Both the position numbers and the translations under genes were made by a program. Under the pieces are notes generated by a model, which ran no database searches, was not told the origin of the DNA, and saw only the letters and a list, made by a program, of their open reading frames with translations. Positions 37,320 to 47,515 of a stretch of DNA of 64,000 bases are shown one piece after another; the stretch's first letter is position 1, and each line of letters begins with the position of its first letter. Source of the DNA: Glandiceps talaboti. Its lineage: Eukaryota; Hemichordata; Enteropneusta; Spengelidae. Location: assembly GCF_964340395.1 (NCBI RefSeq), contig NC_135564.1, forward strand, positions 13,718,012 through 13,782,011, given 5' to 3'.

Positions 37320-38930
37320 GTATAATTACACATCTGTATATAATAAAAATTCACTTGTTGTGCGCAGTCGCACAGAATGAGTCCTTTGCATGGAGGGAGT
37401 GCAACTCATTTCTGACACCAAGCCTCGTGTTGTGCTTCCCTAGGAAGAATTCCTATTAAAATATTTTTTTTCAAATTTTTACTGTAAATGTGTCATTCAG
37501 AAATGTTGTACCACATTGTCGTAGAAGGACAGGTCTCTTTTACGGAAGAAATCGAACACTCCCGTTATAAATTTTCTGTAAAATATATATTCTGCCTTGT
37601 GACAATGGTTGTACGATGTACTTATTTCGCTAATTTTTGTAAGATATATGACAACATTCGTACCAACATACGACAGGCTGATAGAGAGACATCTATAAAT
37701 AATCGTATACATTACATAATGTACTGGTATATATATCCATATTTGGACTGTTACACCAGTGAACATCATATATTATATAGTTGAACAAGCAATACCCTCA
37801 TATTTCAGTTTGTGTCTTTCATGTAAAATGGTCCTCTCTTTGATTGTCAACGTCCACTTCAAATTGATAGTTGCCATTTTTCCATTTCTAGTTCTTTTAT
37901 TAATGTGAATAAATTGACTGAATCATTATTAATTAATCGGTATAGAATGTAGTTAGGGTGTTTAAGACATAACGCTTGGTGTACAGTATTAGTTGGTAAC
38001 AATTAAATGTCTTCAAATGCTTCTGTCTTCGCTCAAGTTTAAATAATTGGGTTTTCACTAATTTTTAATAATACGATAGATCTCCGACCGCTATGGAAAT
38101 TAATTAATCTGAGGATGGATAGTTATCTGCTATAACGTGGATGGAGCATACAATCGGCTTGGCAGTCATACACGTACACGTCCCATGTACAAACAGGGCC
38201 CGCTTATCTCGACCACTTACGACATCAGAAACAAATGAAATGGTTAGACCTTTTAGTGTTCATCAATATATTACTAAGATAAACTTAAAACAGTAAACCT
38301 CACCTATTTCTTCAGAATGATAGAGGTTATAGCAGTATTGTTGTTCTGTTTGCTGCCAATGGGGGTCACATCAGATCTGTCTGGTGTCATCGTGCTACAT
38401 AAACTCATATTTATTCTTAGCAGGGGTTAGGCTATTGGTGGGTAATTTTACACAGGTTCGGACATAGAGGACGCTGTCTTTATCATACCATGGTGACAGT
38501 GTACATGAGCCATTTTGTTAACGTTAGCAACTTATTTTGAATACTAGTAATCAAGGGGTTTCCAACTACGCTATCTCTATTCAAACCTGCATTAGTTGTA
38601 ACTGGAGCATTATTTTTTCAAGCAGACAACCAGAATATATATGAAAATTGTTATAATACCGATAATTAGGCGCTGTGACTGTGCATGGTATCCAGAGCCT
38701 AGATTTTATCCAAACGTAGTACAGCATAAGTCGCATTCGAGGGGGGGGGGGCTAATTTAGGGTGCGGACCCATGGAAAACTAAATTTGGCATTTTTGTAC
38801 AATAACATGTGTACATGATGGCTAAAGGGAAGATTGTTATCATCTTCCAACCGCAAGGGGGCGTGCTTCGATATAAATTCTCATCTCATCTCATCTCATC
38901 TGAGTAGGCGTGTAAACGGTTTTTGTACAT
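37320..38930. other. Intergenic, no gene seen
   Basis: AT-rich DNA upstream of the sulfotransferase gene and downstream of the unknown gene. One 37-codon ORF at 38317-38430 (+) begins with a signal-peptide-like stretch but has no other support. A short (CATCT)n run lies at about 38881-38900. Confidence 0.6.
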
Positions 38931-38980
38931 AAAGAAATAACTGAGATGACAGCCAGTGTTTTAAAATGACACAAAAATAG

Positions 38981-38986
38981 TTTATT
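38981..38986 (-). promoter_or_regulatory. Poly(A) signal of the unknown 470-residue gene
   Basis: AATAAA on the minus strand, 440 nt past the stop at 39426. The surrounding 60 bp are conserved in the truncated duplicate near 56111, which suggests a real 3' end was copied. Confidence 0.45.
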
Positions 38987-39255
38987 GTATCAAAATTCTT
39001 CATATAATATTATCTTCTATAAATATATAATAAAATCCATCAAAAGTTTTTTATATTGAATAATAAAATAAATAATCATATATGTATTTCTCTTTCAAGT
39101 TTAAAAAATTCACTTCAGTGATGTCTAGTATAGTCTACTAGCGGACAACCTGCAATGGTAGAAAAAACACAGAAAAGGTGATAATTAATGACAGATATGT
39201 ATATTTCGTACAATCACGTCATACCAATATGATTTATGTCAATTGCTTAATACAA

Positions 39256-39256
<1 letters not shown>

Positions 39257-39319
<63 letters not shown>
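39257..39319 (+). repeat. (TTG)21 microsatellite, probably in a 3' UTR
   Basis: Pure TTG triplets between the stop codon (39426) and the poly(A) signal (38981) of the unknown minus-strand gene. Its mRNA would carry a (CAA)n tract if that 3' end is used. Confidence 0.93.
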
Positions 39320-39425
39320 CAGAAATCAAACAATATACTAAAGTGTCTCATGCAGTTGTGGCCTATAATTTACACACTTTGTACAACTTACCTTATTTCA
39401 TATGAAATCTACTGGAAGATATACT

Positions 39426-41908
39426 CTATTCAATTTTGGGTTTCTTAGCAACACTTTTCTCCTCAATTCTGTCATCCTCACTGATAATAGAAAAATAGAA
39501 AAAAAGCACAGACATACTGTCTGTCAGTGGCGAAACGGTCACGTGATACTTTGTGAATAGTAAAATAGAAACGAAATATGTACACTTAGACTGTAAGATA
39601 CGTCGTGTTGCTCAGCCCTCATTGCATCTAATTTTACCTTGCGCAAAAGGGTTATTAGCCAACGCCTGAGGGCGTCCCGTCACGGCGTACCTTACTGACC
39701 AATGTAAAATCACGTCCAAGCTGTGCATGCCACTGTTGCTTGAATAAACAATTTGATTATTTGCGATTACGTGTGATTAAAAGCGATTACTGTTTTCAAA
39801 TCACTTCCTACGTACAGCAACGATTTTATGGTTATGTTGTTATATTACTTAAAAATCCTAATTAAGTACATCTTCATTTCTCATCCCATGGCAACTATGG
39901 GCAATATTCTGTGAAGTAAGTAACAAATTAATCTTTACTTACATTCTAGCTCGTTTCTTTGCTTCTGTTGGCATTCTCATTTCTGGCAACTCCTGATCAT
40001 TAACGTCTATTTTATTGTCATTGGGTGCACCACAAATCAATTTTCGTTTAAGTCCATCAAATACCGACTTCTTCGGTTTCTTTGGTATTTTACTAGTGTC
40101 CAATATCGATGTATTAGTGTCTACTTTTTGAGGAGCGACTCCACCCATCAACTTTGCCCTCATTCGTGCAAAAGCTGTCACTGGACGTTCTTTCTTTGTA
40201 AGTTCGTTAGATGGACCGGCTGTAGCTGCTTGCTGTGAAGTTGTGTTGGGTTTCGTACGTATCTGTTTTACGTTCAGCAAGGTTTCGTTAGTTACTTCCA
40301 CTTTTTGAGGAACGACTCCGCCCATCAACTTTGCTCTCATTCGGGCAAATGCTGTCATTGGACGTTCTTTCTTTGTCGGTTCGTTAGATGGACCGGCTGT
40401 AGCTGCTTGCGCATGCTGTGAAGTTGTGTTGGGTTTCGTACGTATCTGTTTTACGTTCAGCAAGGTTTGGTTAGTTACTTCCACTTTTTGAGGAAGGACT
40501 CCTCCCATCAATTTTGCCCTCATTCGAGCAAATGCTGTCATGGGACGTTTTTTATTTACAGGTTCGTTAGATGGTGTAGTTAGTTGCTTGGAAGTCGTGT
40601 TTACTTGTATATGACTAGGGTGTCCTTGATCAAATCTTTCACAAATAGGTTTCGAGGGGGTAGAATGTTCCCTACTTTCTTGCATTGCAGCGGTAGAACT
40701 TTGTTTCTCTCTCAACTGTTTATATTGCATCAGCTCACGTTGGTACGCAGACATACGTGGCTGGATTTCTGGTCGTTGATGGTGAACTGGTAAAGTAGGC
40801 ACCTGCATCTGTTTAGAAGATGACGGACATGGCTGATAGGTGCTAGTACTAGCGGTTGCAACAGAAGGTCGCTTAAAGTCAGAGAATTGTTTAGAAGTCG
40901 ATGTAAGTTGTTCACAGCGCTGGGCTGGTGCGACTACATTCATGTTTACAGGGCCACTGGTACCTTGACGGGTGCATACTGCCGCCGATTTTGGTAGTCT
41001 AAGAGGAATATGTACTGAATACTGTCCCATAATTTCTGCTTCAAACTGAGCGAGTTGTCTCTTTTCAGCTAAACTTCTCTCAACTTTGATTCTAGCTTGC
41101 CTCCTTTCCTCGGCTAGTTGCACTCGTAACTCCGCTCTTTCCTGGTAACTAAGGGTTTGCAAACTGAAAAAGAGGAATAATAGAAAACTTAAAAAGTACT
41201 TGTGACAATACCGTAGTGTACAACTGTGGGTGTTACTTTTCAGGTCTGTCTGTCTGTCTATCTATCTGTTTGTTTGTTTGTTTGTTTGTTTGTTTGTTCG
41301 GTTGTAAGGATGAAGGATGATGAGGGAGATAGAGTCAGGCATGGAATGAAGTAAGTAAACGGTTTGAGGGAGTTAGGAGTTGGCGAAAGATGATAAAATA
41401 TCACTATCATCGTCATGAGTTTTAATTACAACATCAGCTATACACAGTGAGATCTGCCAAATGTGCTTACCATATCCACCGTGTTTCACCGCCACTCAGG
41501 GATGGAATCGGAACTGGGTCCGTATTCAATTCATCTGGCCTGAGAGTATAGTTGTGATGTGGATAAGCTGGTCGAGGGAATTAATGATATGCTAATGTCA
41601 GAATATATGATGCTACGTAAATATAGTAGTTACAAGACAGAAATAACCAGCGTGTAATCTTTAAAGTTTTCGTCTTCGATACTATGTCGAATTGTATACC
41701 AAGCCACAAAATTCGATGAAAACAGTTTTATATTTGTCAAACAATAAACAAATCTCTAGACCGATTTGTCATCAAGATTCCGTCAGTGCACATCTTTCAA
41801 TGAAAGTTTTCTTTAAAAACTTACCTGCAGTGCACATCTTTCAATGAAAGTTTTCTCTAAAAACTTACCTGTAGGATACTGGGGAGGAATACTAGGAAAT
41901 GACATCAT
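39426..41908 (-). CDS. Unrecognised 470-residue basic protein with repeated TAFARMRAKLMGG motif
   Basis: Four exons splice in frame on the minus strand: 41908-41869 (starts ATG ATG), 41567-41471, 41163-39943 and 39480-39426 (stop TAG). All are GT-AG with matching phases. The long ORF has no ATG at its 5' end, which the upstream exons supply. Residues 1-45 are Pro/Tyr/Asn-rich. About 50-92 form a charged, probably helical stretch (ERAELRVQLAEERRQARIK). About 95-245 are Ser/Thr/Gln/Pro-rich and look disordered. The C-terminal part has three near-identical units of about 60 residues, each beginning KK-RP-TAFARMRAKLMGG, and a degenerate fourth (KKSVFDGLKRKLICGA). The basic clusters could act as nuclear localisation or nucleic-acid-binding patches, but that is inference. 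I recognise no known family. A partial copy at 56068-57035 keeps exons 1 and 2, which independently supports those exons. A poly(A) signal lies at 38981. Confidence 0.72.
39591..39697. mobile_element. Palindromic GCCCTCA element (MITE-like), full copy
   Basis: The left arm is CTGTAAGATACGTCGTG to GCCCTCA. The right arm is the imperfect inverse, TGAGGGCGTCCCGTCACGG then CGTACCTTACTG. It is 107 bp and lies in the last intron of the unknown 470-residue gene. Confidence 0.65.
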
Positions 41909-42106
41909 GATTGGTTGCTTTCGGTACAAAATATGCAATTTTTCACGTATTTGATTCGCTTGGATGCAGTATACAAAGCTTCGTCAACGAAGTTCGAATG
42001 TATACGTAAACAAAAACTTTGCGCGCATCCTTGTGCGCATAACATTGGTTTCCAAGGAGCGATCATGGTTTCTATGCAATCGCGTGCTCTGGTGTGCGCG
42101 GCTTTG

Positions 42107-42122
42107 TCGATCACGTGATGTT
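42107..42122. promoter_or_regulatory. CACGTG palindrome upstream of the unknown gene
   Basis: ATCACGTGATGTTCGAT lies about 200 bp upstream of the first ATG. It is preserved, with the CpG-richer DNA around it, in the duplicate near 56808-56825. An E-box-type promoter element is plausible but not proven. Confidence 0.3.
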
Positions 42123-42329
42123 CGATCGATTGTCTTCGGCGTTTGTTCGATCGTATTACAATAAAAAATAGTTCGTCGATGACGGTGCAGTTCAGTATTA
42201 ACCGGCTTGTATATTTGACTAGTTTCGTATCTAAATGAAGTTTATGAATAAGTTTTTCGTTGATGACATGCGCCAACTGTAACAATGAATTGATCACCGT
42301 GATGGACTGAAGGTATTTCTTTTTATTGA

Positions 42330-42825
42330 TCATTACTTAGCTGAATCAACTAATGAGATTCGTCGTGACCATTTTACTGTTTTATCGCATTTAAAAGTAA
42401 CAAGTTTAACTCAAAGTATCGTTACTAACGAGTACTACTGCAGAGATTATGTTAACGAATTAAGTCTTTCAAAAACAGAAGTATCAACTTTGTTCAAACT
42501 GTATTGTCAGCATGTTTTTCCTTCATAACAATGTTAGTTTTCTAATGATGTATTCTGCCAACATCGTAAAACCACATCAAAAAGGTACAACAGAGAGCGT
42601 GTATCCCAAAACTTTAAAAAATATTATTTGTCGCATAAATTGTTTCCAGTAAAATATACTGTATTTCACATAGTAATTTATTTCAACATCTCTGTCTTCC
42701 AATTTTAACATTGCGTTGTAACTTCAAAATACACACCTCGTACTGTTTTGAACATTGGTTTCAGAGGTTGATATGTTATAGAGTTATTATCCCATACTAG
42801 GGTGGTGTTTTAGGGAGGGAGAGGC
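42330..42825. other. Upstream flank of the unknown gene, nothing recognised
   Basis: AT-rich, no ORF with support and no clear repeat. It probably contains the distal promoter of the unknown minus-strand gene. Confidence 0.5.
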
Positions 42826-42938
42826 GATATATACAACCTCACATTCTCTCGGCAGGATAGCAGAAATGTTCACTCGACTTCGCTCGTTTAGTGTAATTTC
42901 TGCCATCCTGCCTCGAATTTCCCTCAGTCTGTATATTA
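42826..42938. mobile_element. Hairpin element with GGCAGGAT arms
   Basis: GGCAGGATAGCAGAAAT (42851 on) pairs with ATTTCTGCCATCCTGCC (ending 42912) around a centre containing CACTCGACTTCGCTCG. Weaker pairing continues outward. It resembles a foldback MITE; no target duplication is evident. Confidence 0.5.
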
Positions 42939-43671
42939 AATGAAAGAGTTCATTGCTTGATCAGCTTCTGGGTTAAAACACAAGTTCCATAAATGAGTTC
43001 TTGATTAAATCTGACCGAACATAAATACACAACTATCTCATGAAATACTTGATCAATCATACTAAATGTTGTCTGCTTGTGGAAGGCTTTTTGTGCTACA
43101 TTCACAAAAAGTTGCAATTTATGACGAATCATAATTCCTACTTTTGTGCACTAACTTTTTTTGTCATCAACATGTACAGTTACTTCTTTTTCTTTCTTGT
43201 TCAAACTTTTTTTGTAAGCTGAACCTTGAAATAAAAGTTAATATAAAAACCAAACTGATCTTGTCGGTTTGAATATTTATGATTCTTGTGTGACATGCGA
43301 TTAGATGCAAGTATAGGAGAAAGAGGGAGCGACACTTGTAGACATACTGACAATGGGAGAGCTGCTAGCGTATACATACAGTATAGTTTGGTAGACTAGA
43401 TACAGTACGGTGGAGAACTCAATGGGTAGACAAATGCAGGGAGAAAATATGCCACAAGTACATATATGATAGTGGTGTAACCCATTTCCTGAACTGGGGT
43501 AGACCCCCCCCCCTCTTATCAGTACCACCCCACCCCCCATGCCCCATACCACATCGGTGGTCGGGCAATGTCAGCCCTCTCTTAAGTCCATTTAGTGGGA
43601 TACATGACCCTTGTATGTAGATGGCAAATCACCAGAATGTAAAGTGTAACCACAGGGACACAGGCTCAGTT

Positions 43672-44182
43672 AGTTTTGTTTACGAAAACAAACAAACAAA
43701 CAAACAAACAAACAAACAAACAAATAAACAAACAAATAAACAAACAAACGAACGAACGAACGAACGAACGAACGAACGAAGAAAACAAATAAATAAATAA
43801 ATAAAAGAAAGAATGAATGAATGAATGAATGAATGAATGAATGAATGTATATATGAATGAATGAATGAATGAATGAATGAATGAATGAATGAATGAATGA
43901 ATGAATGAATGAATGAATGAATGAATGAATGAATGAATGAATGAAAAAATAAATACTGACGAACATCAACAATAGAGTAATCACCAAACAGTATCAAGTG
44001 AGTGCATGTCTTCCCTACTTTGCATCAAATACTAGAGGAAAACATATACTAATTCTTGATACTGTGAAACATTCATTATTGTTGATACTGATTTGCGATT
44101 ACTGTATTGTTGATGTTTGTCAGTATTTATCTATTTATTTATTCATTCATGTGTTTTTGTTTGTTTTCGTAAACAAAATTAA
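43672..44182. mobile_element. Inverted-repeat element with a microsatellite-expanded left arm
   Basis: TTTTGTTTACGAAAACAAAC (43674 on) is repeated inverted at 44162-44180. The inner parts AATACTGACGAACATCAACA and CAGTATCAAG are also inverted on the right. The left arm is longer because AAAC, AACG, AAAT and GAAT runs (43690-43945) have expanded inside it. No coding content. Confidence 0.65.
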
Positions 44183-45889
44183 CAGCCCGTGCACCGTGTT
44201 CCCTCCTGGTGCATGGTGCAACCCCTTCCTCTAAAATGTGGCAGTCCCGTCCGTTGGGAGAATCCCGCCCGCTACAGCCAAAACCACAGGATAAGGTCCG
44301 ATCAGACCACTATAGCACGTCTTGTATCTTTACTGAGACTCTCCTGGACCTGACTACGACCACTAGCTTTCGAGTAATTGGGTGTGAAAGTTGAGACTCA
44401 TAGCCGTATATCTACATCTGGACGAAGATATTATCTGGATTGTACATAAACATACTAACAGCAATTACCTGGGTAAGACTACTTTCGTTAAAAACACAAA
44501 ACTGGCGCTGCAAGTGCAAGCGATTTCCGCGTCCGAGCCGACGTGATTTTTTTTCCATGTGGTCATTTGGACACTCGGACTACTCTCGTAATCGAGACTG
44601 TGACGGGCGAAAATTCATTTAACTTGTGAGTTTTTTTATCCTAGACAAAGTGTTTGCGTCCGTCGAAGATGGGTTAGGTAGTTTTGTTTAGTTTTACGTG
44701 CACTGTTTGGATTTGTGGTTAATAAGTGTAACACTTCCACTGCACTGGTTGTGAAGTATTCCACTGAAAAATTCTGTAATTTTTGATTTTGATAGCGTGG
44801 TTGCTAGACGACCGAATTCTACCGGAATTTCGTGCAAATTACAATTAGTGTTGGCCCAAAGAATTTCTAATTAACTCCCCGCTTGTTTCGATCCAAAAGT
44901 CCCCGTCCAAACTAGTAGGTTTTGAAGAAAAAAAATTACACGGACTTCACTGAGCAGGTCATTGCAGGTGCCTTCGCCCATCTTTAAATTTCCCGCCCGT
45001 GTGGCGTGCACAAAAAGCCACTTCACAGGTTGAGTACAGAAGTTGTCGATCTTTGCTACCTACTCCAACTCGCCCAATGCACCCTGTTGAAACTTCATTT
45101 ATTGATATTTTCTGCAGTTGCAACAAAATTCAAGTAACTTTGACTGCAAATTCAGAAGGTTTGCTTTGTTCAGGGCAAAACATTCTTTGAACAAATTAGC
45201 ACAACGCTGAATAAATTAAATACGCGGTCCCCTGTTGCAGCTTTCAATATCATTTTTTCTTATTCGCTTGCCCCAAATTCTTTATTATCCCAAGTTTACC
45301 TATTAAGATAATTTTTTATATTTAAGAAGTTGTCATTGATTACTTAATGTTCCATTTTTAATGTTAATCTTTAATTTTTTTGTCCTTTCAGGTAAAAGGA
45401 TACCAATGAATGAACGAAGATCAATCAAGAAATTTCAAACATCTTTCACAACATTGACAGCAACCTGAAAGCAAATGAAGATTTAAGACAACCAAGATAA
45501 GTTCTGCTAATTGTTACATTTAGAATTCTCAAACATTAAAGCTTTGCTCTAGTCAGATTGCACATACACAAAATAGATTTAAGCTCACTAGATGTTAGAA
45601 TTATCTGATTGATATGTACATGTAATGTTTATCAACTGGAGTTATGTCTTGACCATGACCTTCTGTTTAGGTCAGACACTAGTAACTTTTAGCTTTAAAT
45701 ATGGCAGTTGACAGCTCTTACATTGTAAAGTATTTTTAGAATTCTCTTGCATTAATTTGCTAAAAAGCACATGCAATGGCAATGGAACACAAGCAAATAT
45801 GTCCAGCCTGCCAAATCTATAAAAACCAAAAAAGACAATAGACAATGTTTAAATTTCATATTTGGAAATTGTTGATATGCATATGTAAT
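44183..45889. other. Intergenic, no gene supported
   Basis: It includes a somewhat more CpG-rich part (about 44180-44660 and 44960-45070). There are isolated splice-like sites, for example GTGAGT near 44625 and a pyrimidine tract with CAG near 45391. No ORF has coding character. A non-coding transcript is possible but unproven. Confidence 0.45.
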
Positions 45890-47515
45890 TATTATTCAGG
45901 TCAGTTTGCATTGTGTTGCACCTGGATGGGTGCATGCAATAAAGAATGAAAGAAATTTCAACAAATGGGCAGATTTACCTATCCTCTGTCCATTGCATTT
46001 TGACCGATACCTTTTACCTCGCCCTGCAAAATCAAATTCCATTTAGAACAAATGAGCATGCAATTGGCCAGAAAGACAGTGAAAAAATGCAAATTTCACC
46101 AGTCATGTAGCATATTATTTTGAGTGTGTCAGATGAAAGTGAATGGCATGAACATAGAGACAGATATACATTGGATGTAGGGCATCATTGGAACAATACT
46201 TTGAAAGTTGCCTTTGAAGACATGTCGGAATAAGAAGACATATATGACCAACTCTTTCACACTGAATCATGCACATCACTTCAAAAACCTTCCACAAATT
46301 CACCTGCATGGTCAAACCCTCAGTTTTTATGGCACAACCAGAATGACAACATATATTATTTAATGCATCAGATATTGATCACACTGGGTAAACATTTTTT
46401 GATGCAAGTGTACAGAAGAACCAAACATCACAAAGTCCAGTAAGAAAATGTAATGCATTCTGTTTTATCAATAAGTTCTGACAGACCCACAGGTTATATA
46501 TAAACACATCACCCTCTGGTTTGTATTGTTGGTTGGTTGATGAGTTGGTTACTTTGTTAGTCAGATTTGTCATCATTTGGTTGGTGGTTGGTTGGTCGGT
46601 CGGTCAGTCGGTCGGTTGGTTGGTTGGTTGGTTGGTTAGTTAGTTAGTTAGTTAGTTAGTTGTCTGCATTAGTTGGTTTGTCTGTTGGTTTAAGTTATAG
46701 TTGTTTGGGAAGTTGGTTGATCTTTTGAGTTTGTTGGTTAGTTTGTCAAGTTCATTAATTGTTGGTTGGTTTGCTTGTCAAGTTTAATTTATTTGTTGGC
46801 TGGTTTTCCGGGTCACAAATATTGTTGTACATCAATGATGCATTGAATTGGATTAGAGGGTGCTGTGACAATGTGCACCATGGATTGGTCAAAAATCATT
46901 GATAACACAGAATGTACAGTTGCATTTTCCTTTTTGGCCTCTGTGATGTGTGGTTCTTCTGTTCATTTCTACCAACTTCAATGAAAAAAATGTTTCTTCA
47001 AACCCATCAAAATCTGATTCCTTTAAATATCCAGATATATTGTCAGTCAGGCCAGGCCATACAAATTGAGGGGGTAACCATACTGGTGAAGTTATAGAAG
47101 TGTTAAATGAATTGATGTGCCTGATTCAGTGTGAAATAGTTTGTCACATTGCCATCTCTTTCTGATATGTCATCAATGCCAACTGTCAATGTATTGAAAC
47201 AATAATGTCATATTTCCTATATACATCTGTCTCAATGTTCATGGCATGAACTTTCATCTGACACTCCCAAGATAACATGCTCCATGATTGGTGAAATTCA
47301 TATTTATTTCACTATCTTTTTTTGTCAATTTCATGATTATTTTTTGTCAATGCAATTAGATTTTACATCGAAAGGTGAAAAGTACTGGTCACAAGGCAAA
47401 GGATGGAGTATGGATATATCAGCAACATTTGTAGCCATTTCTTTGTTCATTTAGCAAAGCAGCCTTCCATGTGTTGCCCCATGTGAACTGAAAGGAGTAT
47501 TTCATTAACTGCTTC
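45890..47515. mobile_element. Large inverted repeat, arms about 630 bp, diverged
   Basis: Left arm (about 45890-46530) and right arm (about 46830-47515) are inverted copies. Matching words include GTGTCAGATGAAAGT, GCATGAACAT-GAGACAGAT, TTTCACACTGAATCA-GCACATCA and ACAGAAGAACCA-ACATCAC. Divergence is considerable. The spacer is a GGTT-rich repeat (46577-46800). No intact ORF. It could be a foldback transposon or an old inverted duplication. Confidence 0.65.
46577..46690 (+). repeat. (GGTT)n / (AGTT)n microsatellite
   Basis: GGTTGGTT, GGTC and AGTT tetramers in the spacer of the large inverted repeat. Confidence 0.85.

Noticed and set aside
41905-42333. 142-residue minus-strand ORF upstream of the unknown gene, similar ORF near 56600
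   Set aside because: It overlaps exon 1 of the unknown gene in another frame. The similarity to 56.6 kb is DNA-level duplication, and the copy has a frameshift in this frame.
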